Origin: Clostridiales bacterium
Lineage (GTDB): Bacteria > Bacillota > Clostridia > Oscillospirales > Ruminococcaceae
NCBI GenBank assembly: GCA_012523875.1
Contig: JAAYSW010000019.1
Coordinates: forward strand, 1 to 13,916
Length of the DNA: 13,916 nt
Reading direction: 5' to 3'
Part shown: piece after piece, positions 8,300-13,916 of the stretch
Position numbering within the stretch: position 1 is the first letter of the stretch
Layout of the letters: every line of letters starts with the position of its first letter
Notes under the pieces: model-generated
Databases searched by the model: none
What the model saw: the letters and a program-made list of their open reading frames with translations, nothing else
What the model was told of the DNA's origin: nothing
Program-made: the position numbers and the translations under genes

Positions 8300-8304
8300 A
8301 TAAT
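8276..8304 (+). promoter_or_regulatory. Consensus sigma-A promoter of the GH48 cellulase gene
   Basis: A perfect -35 TTGACA (8276-8281), a 17-bp spacer and a perfect -10 TATAAT (8299-8304). The start should be near 8311, giving a leader of about 320 nt before the cellulase. A full-consensus promoter at a polymer-degradation gene suggests high expression limited by repression or by leader-based control; the spacer contains an inverted-repeat half site. Confidence 0.85.
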
Positions 8305-8540
8305 TAGGTTATGAAAGTTTGAAGTAGTGTATGTGGTGGGTATGTGTCATTAATGGTATATTTGTATAAATTTATCTAAGAATTAACCTTATAAAATTGT
8401 ACAAATAATCAATAGTGCTATTGGAAATAAAAATTATTTATTACCCTTTATAATAGTATATAAATTTCACATATCTCATGCTATTCTTACTTAAAGTTTA
8501 ATTAAGACAGTTCTTTTCCGTATTATGGGAGGGATTAAGA

Positions 8541-8609
8541 GTGGCGGATAGTACTGCAAAGACGTTCATTAAATTAAATCACAGTCATTTACCGAAAATG
8601 AGTCTGTAA
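8541..8609 (+). CDS. Possible 22-residue leader peptide upstream of the cellulase
   Basis: A small frame starting at GTG (8541) and ending at TAA (8607-8609). It is preceded by GGGAGGG (8527-8533) at an ideal 7-nt spacing, which is the reason for calling it. The product would begin M-A-D-S-T-A-K and end K-M-S-L; it has two His and no run of one amino acid, so classic attenuation is not obvious. The stop lies 5 nt before the cellulase ribosome binding site (AAAGGAG, 8615-8621), so a terminating ribosome would cover or re-feed that site. It may be chance: the frame is short and conservation is unknown. Confidence 0.35.
   Translation: MADSTAKTFIKLNHSHLPKMSL
8581..8607 (+). promoter_or_regulatory. 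Leader hairpin just upstream of the cellulase ribosome binding site
   Basis: ACAGTCATTT pairs with AAATGA-(GT)-CTGT: a 6-bp stem around a 5-nt loop ACCGA, extended by 4 bp across a 2-nt bulge. It lies wholly within the possible leader-peptide frame and 7 nt before AAAGGAG. It is not followed by a T run, so it is not a terminator. A role in translation or mRNA stability is inferred. Confidence 0.35.
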
Positions 8610-8630
8610 TTATGAAAGGAGTCACACGAA

Positions 8631-11309
8631 ATGATATTGAAAAATAAAAAAGCAATTGTTGCTATTATTACTGCGGCTTTAGCTACAAATGCTATTTTAC
8701 CTGTCGCTACATCAGCAAGTTCTTATGTAACAAACCCTGATATTACTAGATCAAAAGCTGAGGCTTTTGGCGATGATACATATGCAAACAGGTTTTTGTC
8801 ATTATATGATGATGTTATTACAAATGGTCTTGATAATGGATATCTAAGTAAACATAATGTTGTACCTGGAGGATTTGGTGTTCCTTATCACTCAATTGAA
8901 GAAGTAATTGTAGAAGCTCCTGACTATGGTCATGAAACTACTTCAGAAGCTGTTTCATACTTGGTTTGGATTGCTGCAATGAGAGATAACCTTGCTAAGA
9001 AAGATCCTAATGTTACAAATAGTAACGACTTAAACAAGGCGTGGAAAACGATGGAAATCATGATTCCAAAGGTTCAAACTGGTTTCATGGGCAGTACCCC
9101 ATCAGCGACATATAGTGATGAGTGGCAAGACCCTACAATATATCCAACAGATATGATGCAAGGTAATAATGGTTTAAACCCAATTCATCAATATTTCTCA
9201 AGTGCTTACGGTGGAGATACTGGTCTTTACCTAATTCACTGGTTAGGAGACGTTGATAACTGGTATGGCTTTGGTCAAGGTAAACAGTTTACATTTATCA
9301 ACACATTCCAAAGAGGAGAGGAAGAATCCTGCTTTGAAACAGTGCCACATCCATCAATTGAAAAAATGCAACATGGTAATGCTAGAGGTATGGTTGGCAT
9401 ATTCACAACTGAGGCGGAGCCTGCACAACAATGGCGTTATACTAACGCACCTGATGCTGAGGACCGTGCAATCCAGGCAGTTTATTGGGCGAACAAGTGG
9501 GGAGTAGGCGATTCAAGCATTAGTTCACTTGCTGGTAAAATGGGTGACCAGATGAGAAATAATATGTTTGATAAATATTACAAAGCTATTGGTAGCCAAA
9601 ATAAATATTCAGGCTCAACAGGTTATGAGAGTGCTCACTATTTGATGGCATGGTATACATCATGGGGCGGTGCTATAGACGGTGCTTGGACATGGCAAAT
9701 CGGTGCGAGCCACGTTCACCAATTCTATCAGAACCCAATGGCAGCTTATGCTTTATTAAATGATTCTCAGATTAAAGCTGGAATGAAAGCACAAGGTGCA
9801 GTTAAGGATTATGAAACTTCACTAGAAAGACAACTTGATTTCTATCTATGGTTGCAGTCATCAACTGGCCCAATTGCTGGTGGTGCTACAAACTCATGGA
9901 ATGGAAGATATGAAACATATCCAGCTGGAGTATCAACATTCCACGATATGGCTTATGTTGAGCATCCAGTTTATTCAGACCCAGGTAGTAACCACTGGAT
10001 TGGTAACCAAGTATGGGCAATGCAACGTATAGCTGAATTATATTATGTAGCTAAAACTGAGGGAGAAACATCAATTGCTAATAAGTGCCAACAGATTCTT
10101 GATAAATGGGTAGCTTGGGCAGTTGAATCCACAAAGTTAAATGAAGATGCTGGCGATGCAGGTTATGCTATCCCTGCGAACCTTGACTGGACTGGTCAGC
10201 CTGATACATGGACAGGAACACCATCCGCAAATACAGGTTTGACAGCTACAATTAGAAACTACACAAGTTCAGATATCGGAAGTATCGCTTCATGGGCTAA
10301 TACATTGACTTACTATGCTAAGGCTGCAGGTGCTACTGAAGCTGATGCAACAGCTGATAGCTCAACTCTAGCAGGTCAAGCACTTTACACTGCTAAAACA
10401 ATTATGGATAATATGTGGGATTATGCTCGTGACGATTATGGTCTATCAGTTGCGGATACTAACGGTAGCTTGGTAAGAATATTCGAGCAGGATGTTCACG
10501 TTCCAACAGCTTATGGCGTGGGTTATATGCCTAATGGCGATGAAATTAAGAATGGAATCAAATTTATTGATATTCGTACAATGTATAGAGAAGACCCTCT
10601 ATTCCAACAGCTAGAAGCTGATTACAATGAATATGGTAATACAGAGCATACAGAATTAAGATACCACCGTTTCTGGCATGAAGGCGACATTTTGATGGCA
10701 TTAGGTGGATTCGCTGAGTTGTTCCCAGAATTGACACCACCAACAGGTAAAGTAGTTGAGGAAGAAGACACATTAGAACTTGATAAGACAGCAATTGAAC
10801 TTGAAGTTGGAGAAACTGAGGAAATCAAGAGCAATGTACCAGGTACAACTTGGACAACAAATGACCCTTCAGTTGCAACAGTTGATAAAGATGGCGTAGT
10901 AACAGGTGAGGGTGCTGGTTCAACAACAATTACAGCTACAACACCTGATGGTCAAACAGCTACTGTAATTGTTACAGTAACAGAAGTTACAACGGTAACT
11001 ACAACATCAGAGACAACAACAGTAACTACAACATCAGAAACAACAACATCAGAGACTACAACAGTAACAGAACCAGATGTTGATTGGAGCAAGGTTCTAT
11101 ATGGTGACGTTGATGTTGATGGAGCTGTAAGGGTTAATGATGTAATTGAATTCAACAAATTCTTAGTAGATGCAGTTGTGCTTTCACCTACAGCAAGAGA
11201 AAATGCTAACTGTATATATGATGACATGTTGAACATGGCAGATAATATGCAAATTGCTAAATATTTAGTTAAACAAATCACTCAAGATGATTTAGGTCCA
11301 CAAAAATAG
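8631..11309 (+). CDS. Dockerin-bearing glycoside hydrolase family 48 cellulase
   Basis: Secreted processive cellulase (GH48, inverting, releasing mainly cellobiose), normally the most abundant enzyme of a cellulosome. Domains in order: signal peptide 1-29 (cleavage after ATSA); GH48 catalytic domain about 31-703; linker; BIG2 Ig-like domain about 715-784; Thr/Ser/Glu linker 787-813; dockerin about 822-888. H87, E95 and E106 align with H36, E44 and the proton donor E55 of Clostridium cellulolyticum Cel48F (YHS, VEAPDYG, TTSEA). The stretch NAPDAEDR (272-279) probably holds the catalytic base, less surely assigned. The first dockerin calcium loop is canonical (D826, D828, D830, G831, D837); the second (N860 to D871) is degenerate. 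The start has AAAGGAG 9 nt upstream. It is transcribed alone, from the promoter at 8276 to the hairpin at 11341. The 892-aa length reflects the added BIG2 domain. It would attach to a scaffoldin cohesin not encoded here. Confidence 0.96.
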   Translation: MILKNKKAIVAIITAALATNAILPVATSASSYVTNPDITRSKAEAFGDDTYANRFLSLYDDVITNGLDNGYLSKHNVVPGGFGVPYHSIEEVIVEAPDYGHETTSEAVSYLVWIAAMRDNLAKKDPNVTNSNDLNKAWKTMEIMIPKVQTGFMGSTPSATYSDEWQDPTIYPTDMMQGNNGLNPIHQYFSSAYGGDTGLYLIHWLGDVDNWYGFGQGKQFTFINTFQRGEEESCFETVPHPSIEKMQHGNARGMVGIFTTEAEPAQQWRYTNAPDAEDRAIQAVYWANKWGVGDSSISSLAGKMGDQMRNNMFDKYYKAIGSQNKYSGSTGYESAHYLMAWYTSWGGAIDGAWTWQIGASHVHQFYQNPMAAYALLNDSQIKAGMKAQGAVKDYETSLERQLDFYLWLQSSTGPIAGGATNSWNGRYETYPAGVSTFHDMAYVEHPVYSDPGSNHWIGNQVWAMQRIAELYYVAKTEGETSIANKCQQILDKWVAWAVESTKLNEDAGDAGYAIPANLDWTGQPDTWTGTPSANTGLTATIRNYTSSDIGSIASWANTLTYYAKAAGATEADATADSSTLAGQALYTAKTIMDNMWDYARDDYGLSVADTNGSLVRIFEQDVHVPTAYGVGYMPNGDEIKNGIKFIDIRTMYREDPLFQQLEADYNEYGNTEHTELRYHRFWHEGDILMALGGFAELFPELTPPTGKVVEEEDTLELDKTAIELEVGETEEIKSNVPGTTWTTNDPSVATVDKDGVVTGEGAGSTTITATTPDGQTATVIVTVTEVTTVTTTSETTTVTTTSETTTSETTTVTEPDVDWSKVLYGDVDVDGAVRVNDVIEFNKFLVDAVVLSPTARENANCIYDDMLNMADNMQIAKYLVKQITQDDLGPQK
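10989..11069 (+). repeat. Thr-rich linker coding repeats in the cellulase gene
   Basis: Tandem, slightly diverged units encoding variations of TTTSETTTVT separate the BIG2 domain from the dockerin. Codons for the same residues vary (TCAGAG/TCAGAA, ACA/ACT), but the DNA repeats are close enough to allow slippage. In the protein this is a flexible, probably O-glycosylated linker. The opposite strand has a 109-aa frame here only because of the repeats. Confidence 0.75.
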
Positions 11310-11340
11310 AAAAGCGTACATACGCATAAGTAAAAAAATA

Positions 11341-11370
11341 AAATGCCTGGCTTTCATAAGTCAGGCATTT
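11341..11370. terminator. Terminator hairpin after the cellulase gene
   Basis: Stem of 13 pairs including one G-U (AAATGCCTGGCTT with AAGTCAGGCATTT) and a TCAT loop, 31 nt after the cellulase stop. The plus-strand 3' side carries only a short T run (ATTTCTG). The minus-strand 3' side runs into TTTATTTTTTTA, so it also backs up the terminator of the opposing hcp operon. Confidence 0.75.
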
Positions 11371-11394
11371 CTGTATGGGTTTATAAAAATAAAA

Positions 11395-11422
11395 AGGGCT
11401 TTTCATTAATTTGAAAAGCCCT
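11395..11422 (-). terminator. Terminator of the ferredoxin-hcp operon
   Basis: A perfect 11-bp stem (AGGGCTTTTCA with TGAAAAGCCCT) and a 6-nt loop, 7 bp beyond the hcp stop codon on the minus strand. It is followed on that strand by TTTTATTTTTATAAA, a good T tract. Confidence 0.85.
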
Positions 11423-11429
11423 GTATAAT

Positions 11430-12995
11430 TTATCCTAAAATCTTTTTTAAATCCTCTTCTGGAGTAGATATTGGAGTTATAGCAAAGTTTTCTACTAAGA
11501 AATCCAAGATATTAGGTGAAACAAATGCTGGTAATGTTGGACCGAGATAAATATTCTTAATTCCAAGATGGAGTAGTGAAAGGAGAATACAAACAGCCTT
11601 CTGCTCATACCATGATAACACTAGTGTCAGAGGAAGCTCATTAACATCGCATTCAAACGCTTCAGCAAGAGCTACAGCAACTTTGATTGCACTATAAGCA
11701 TCATTACATTGCCCCATATCCATAATTCTTGGTAGATCACCAATTGTACCTAAATCTAAATCGTTAAAGCGATATTTACCACAAGCAAGGGTGAGGATAA
11801 CTGAATCATCAGGTGTTTGCTTTACAAAGTTCGTATAGTAATTACGTCCAGGTTTTGCACCATCACAGCCACCAACAAGGAAGAAATGCTTGATATCGCC
11901 CTGCTTAACAGCATCAATAACTGTATCCGCAACGGAAAGCACAGTCCCATGTCCGAAACCTGTTGTAACCTGTTTACCACCATTAATACCAGTCATAGAA
12001 TGGTCCTCATCATAACCACCAAGTTCAAGAGCCTTTTCAATAACAGGAGTGAAATCTTTCTTATCGTCAATATGAACCATCTCAGGATAAGCTACCACAG
12101 CAGTTGTAAAAATTCTATCGCTATAATTATCCTTTACAGGCATAATGCAGTTTGTAGTAAATAAAACTGGAGCTGGAATATCGATAAATTCCTTTTGTTG
12201 ATTCTGCCATGCCGTACCAAAGTTACCTTTAAGATGTGGGTATTCCTTTAGTTTAGGGTATGCATGTGCAGGTAGCATTTCGCCATGAGTATAGATATTA
12301 ATACCCTTATCCTTTGTCTGTTCAAGCAATAAGTATAAATCACGCAAATCATGTCCGCTGATTACAATGAATGGACCCTTTTCAATTGTGAGTGGTACTT
12401 CTGTAGGCACAGGAGTACCATATGTTTCAGTATTAGCCTTATCCAAAAGCTCCATGCATTTCAAGTTAACCTTACCAACCTCAAGGACAAGTGGTAGTAG
12501 TTCATCTGTTGAAAGGTCCTCACCTATAGCGTTCATAGCCTTATAGAACATTGCCATAACTTCGTCATCCTTATAGTCAAGGTGATAAGCATGATGGGCA
12601 TAGGCTGCCATTCCACGTAATCCGAAAAGGATTAATGATTTTAGTGAGCGAACATCAGTATCGCCATCCCAAACTGTAGTTATATCAAAATTATCATAAT
12701 CATTTCCGCCTGAAACATCTTCTTTGATACTGTTTACTTTTTTTATAAGAGCCTCAATGCTCTCATCATCGAAATTAACATTAGTAATGGTTGTAAACAA
12801 CCCGTCAAGCATAACCATATCAGAATCATCAGTTGGTTTGTTGGCAGTAACTGCTCGTGCAAGCCCTATCAATGTACCCGTGAGCTTATCCTGCAATTTA
12901 GCGGTATCAGATTTCTTACCACAAACACCAGCCTTTCCTGTACAAGCGATGCTACGTGCTGTTTGTTCACATTGGAAGCAAAACATATTTTCCAT
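11430..12995 (-). CDS. hcp: Hybrid-cluster protein (Hcp, hydroxylamine reductase / NO reductase)
   Basis: Cytoplasmic iron-sulfur enzyme known to reduce NO to N2O, and hydroxylamine to ammonia in vitro; its likely role is protection from nitrosative stress in an anaerobe. The N-terminal cluster ligands are C6, C9, C18 and C25 (CX2CX8CX6C). All expected hybrid 4Fe-2O-2S cluster ligands are visible: H215 (SGHDLRD), E239 (HGEMLPAHAYP), C283 (TNCIMP), C377 (GGCDGAKPGRNYYT), C405 (LACGKYRFN), C430 (GQCNDAYSA), E464 and K466 (WYEQKA). At 521 aa it is slightly shorter than the usual 540-550 but complete. The start follows AGGAGG (complement of 13005-13010), which overlaps the stop of the ferredoxin-like gene 13 nt upstream, so the two genes are one operon and probably translationally coupled. 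Confidence 0.96.
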   Translation of the reverse strand: MENMFCFQCEQTARSIACTGKAGVCGKKSDTAKLQDKLTGTLIGLARAVTANKPTDDSDMVMLDGLFTTITNVNFDDESIEALIKKVNSIKEDVSGGNDYDNFDITTVWDGDTDVRSLKSLILFGLRGMAAYAHHAYHLDYKDDEVMAMFYKAMNAIGEDLSTDELLPLVLEVGKVNLKCMELLDKANTETYGTPVPTEVPLTIEKGPFIVISGHDLRDLYLLLEQTKDKGINIYTHGEMLPAHAYPKLKEYPHLKGNFGTAWQNQQKEFIDIPAPVLFTTNCIMPVKDNYSDRIFTTAVVAYPEMVHIDDKKDFTPVIEKALELGGYDEDHSMTGINGGKQVTTGFGHGTVLSVADTVIDAVKQGDIKHFFLVGGCDGAKPGRNYYTNFVKQTPDDSVILTLACGKYRFNDLDLGTIGDLPRIMDMGQCNDAYSAIKVAVALAEAFECDVNELPLTLVLSWYEQKAVCILLSLLHLGIKNIYLGPTLPAFVSPNILDFLVENFAITPISTPEEDLKKILG

Positions 12996-13008
12996 TAGTA
13001 TATTCCTC

Positions 13009-13728
13009 CTAATTTTCTATAATTTGACCATCTGTTGAGATGGTTACTAGCTGCCATTGAATGAGTTTTCCACAATTTTGTAAAGCAGTCTTAGCAGCAT
13101 TAGCAAGACCACCACAGCATGGAACTTCCATTCTTACGATTGTAACGCTATTGATATTATTATGTTTTAAAATTTCTGTCAATTTCTCAGAATAATCACC
13201 CTCATCAAGCTTAGGACAACCTATCAAAGTGATACGGTTTCTGATAAATTTATTATGGAAATCAGCATAGGCATAAGCTGCACAATCCGCTGCTATAAGT
13301 ATGTTTGCACCATCAAAATATGGAGCATTAATAGGTACTAGCTTAATTTGCACAGGCCATTGCATCAACTGACTTTCAGCAGGTGAATCAATTATATTTG
13401 TTTGAGTACTAACTTTTCTTGTTAATGTTTTTGAGTTTGTACCAGGACATCCACAGGCTAGATTTTGGGGGTGTTTATTATCATCACGCTTTTCATTCAT
13501 CTTAGCATTTACAGCTTTTTTATCAAAGGGGAGAGCCTCCCTTTCTTCAAAAGAAATAGCATTTGTCGGGCATACAGGCAGACAATTACCTAATCCATCG
13601 CAATAATCATCACGCAAAAGAGTAGCTTTCCCATCCACCATTCCAATTGCACCTTCTTGACAAGCATTTACACAAAGCTGGCACCCGATGCATTTATCTT
13701 TATCTATTGTAATAATTTTTCTTTTCAT
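13009..13728 (-). CDS. Ferredoxin-domain iron-sulfur protein linked to Hcp
   Basis: First gene of the operon and the likely electron partner of Hcp. The N-terminal ferredoxin fold has a complete motif C13-X2-C16-X2-C19-X3-C23. Its second motif is C43-X5-C49-X3-C53-Pro, where the usual second cysteine is L46. A linker with CGCPG (C92, C94) leads to a C-terminal domain (about 125-239) with more conserved-looking cysteines: ADCAAYA (C149), GCPKLD (C171) and EVPCCGG (C204, C205). I know this 4Fe-4S protein type as a frequent neighbour of hcp, but its reaction is not established to me. The start is supported by AAAGGAAG about 7 nt upstream. Length is 239 aa. A role in delivering electrons to Hcp, or in maturing or sensing for it, is inferred from operon context. 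Confidence 0.88.
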   Translation of the reverse strand: MKRKIITIDKDKCIGCQLCVNACQEGAIGMVDGKATLLRDDYCDGLGNCLPVCPTNAISFEEREALPFDKKAVNAKMNEKRDDNKHPQNLACGCPGTNSKTLTRKVSTQTNIIDSPAESQLMQWPVQIKLVPINAPYFDGANILIAADCAAYAYADFHNKFIRNRITLIGCPKLDEGDYSEKLTEILKHNNINSVTIVRMEVPCCGGLANAAKTALQNCGKLIQWQLVTISTDGQIIEN

Positions 13729-13791
13729 AAAAATCTTCCTTTCATCAATATATTACATCCATGTATTGTATTTAAATTACCTTGCTACTTG

Positions 13792-13797
13792 AGTATA
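13792..13797 (-). promoter_or_regulatory. Candidate -10 box of the ferredoxin-hcp operon
   Basis: On the minus strand TATACT (5 of 6 to consensus). No good -35 exists 16-18 bp upstream (CGGACT at 17 bp), which fits an activator-dependent promoter. The inferred start is near 13785, giving a leader of about 57 nt. Nearby TATTAT and TATATT overlaps make the exact choice uncertain. Confidence 0.45.
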
Positions 13798-13819
13798 ATA
13801 TAAAAATGTAATAAAGTCC

Positions 13820-13833
13820 GTTGTTTTTACAAC
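13820..13833. promoter_or_regulatory. Palindromic GTTGT-N4-ACAAC operator, Crp/Fnr (HcpR-like) type
   Basis: Perfect 5-bp arms around a 4-bp AT centre, overlapping the expected -35 region of the ferredoxin-hcp promoter. Its centre (13826.5) lies 41.5 bp from the start inferred from TATACT, the classic class II position of Crp/Fnr-family activators. HcpR, a member of that family, is known to control hcp in anaerobes. No regulator gene is in the window, so the identity is inferred. Confidence 0.5.
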
Positions 13834-13916
13834 AGAACAAGAAAAAGTTTAAAATTAGAAAAATAATTTTAATTGCAAACACTGAAGATATATGGCATAC
13901 TATATATATACTAATA

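Larger units (their letters stand above)
7872..8630. other. 759-bp divergent control region between ABC operon and cellulase
   Basis: An AT-rich region with no credible long ORF. From left to right it holds the tentative ABC operon promoter, a 9-bp-period direct repeat TGTGTGA (8066-8072 and 8075-8081), three AATACACAAA-type sites, two TCGGCAAA boxes (8148-8155, 8222-8229), the strong cellulase promoter (8276-8304), a leader of about 320 nt, and a possible leader peptide (8541-8609). I could not fit a known riboswitch to the leader. Stretch 8312-8520 is AT-rich and I see nothing definite in it apart from an isolated TATAAT at 8449-8454. Confidence 0.6.

Noticed and set aside
8449..8454. Second TATAAT in the cellulase leader as an internal promoter
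   Set aside because: No -35 at 16-18 bp; the nearest, TTGGAA, is 22 bp away, against a full-consensus promoter upstream.
8521..8609. Resemblance of AAGAGTGG...GCAAAGAC to a c-di-GMP-I riboswitch
   Set aside because: Only fragments match. The expected GGCAAA segment, the GGACGCAAAGCC core and the tetraloop receptor are not in order. A covariance search with the c-di-GMP-I (GEMM) model would settle it.
10952..11281. 109-aa minus-strand frame opposite the cellulase linker and dockerin
   Set aside because: Its repetitive VVVSDVVV-type sequence is the reverse reading of the Thr-rich linker repeats.
13873..13901. Plus-strand promoter near the right edge (TTGCAA, 17 bp, CATACT)
   Set aside because: Both boxes are weak matches in TA-rich sequence and no gene follows inside the window.

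Overview
The window looks like chromosomal DNA from an AT-rich, anaerobic, fibre-degrading Firmicute, most likely a Ruminococcus-type (Oscillospiraceae) gut or rumen bacterium. The main reasons are a secreted family 48 cellulase that ends in a dockerin, the hallmark of a cellulosome producer; strong AGGAGG-type ribosome binding sites on nearly every gene; and a hybrid-cluster protein with a ferredoxin-type partner, typical of strict anaerobes. The genus is an inference from gene content and style; no 16S rRNA or other phylogenetic marker is present.

Layout, left to right. (1) 1-1818 (+): a zinc/cadmium/lead-type P1B ATPase whose 5' end lies outside the window. (2) 1859-2054: a short non-coding stretch bounded by a perfect 13-bp inverted repeat and resembling a miniature inverted-repeat element; its right half holds the promoter of the next gene. 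(3) 2072-3022 (+): an NAD(P)-dependent sugar epimerase/dehydratase-like protein, closed by a bidirectional terminator. (4) 7871-3140 (-): a compact four-gene operon, ABC ATPase, ABC-2 permease, GldG-like protein and DUF4340-like protein, with gaps of 5 and 6 nt and a 4-nt overlap. (5) 7872-8630: a 759-bp AT-rich divergent control region. It holds a consensus sigma-A promoter for the cellulase, repeated AATACACAAA-type sites (one inverted inside the promoter spacer), a roughly 320-nt leader, and a possible 22-residue leader peptide just before the cellulase. (6) 8631-11309 (+): a GH48 cellulase with signal peptide, catalytic domain, Ig-like (BIG2) domain, Thr-rich linker and dockerin. (7) 11341-11422: two hairpin terminators between convergent genes. 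(8) 13728-11430 (-): a two-gene operon, a ferredoxin-like protein followed by the hybrid-cluster protein Hcp, preceded by a promoter with a GTTGT-N4-ACAAC palindrome centred at -41.5 from the inferred start site, the spacing of a Crp/Fnr-class activator site.

How the parts work together: the GH48 enzyme would be exported and attached to a scaffoldin to attack cellulose processively. The ferredoxin-Hcp pair would detoxify nitric oxide or related nitrogen species in the cytoplasm. The Gld-like ABC cassette forms a membrane complex with unknown substrate; it is divergent from the cellulase, but a functional link is not shown. The P1B ATPase exports toxic divalent metal. I see no tRNA, rRNA, CRISPR array, transposase or phage gene. 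The least explained parts are the 7872-8630 control region and the 196-bp inverted-repeat element.
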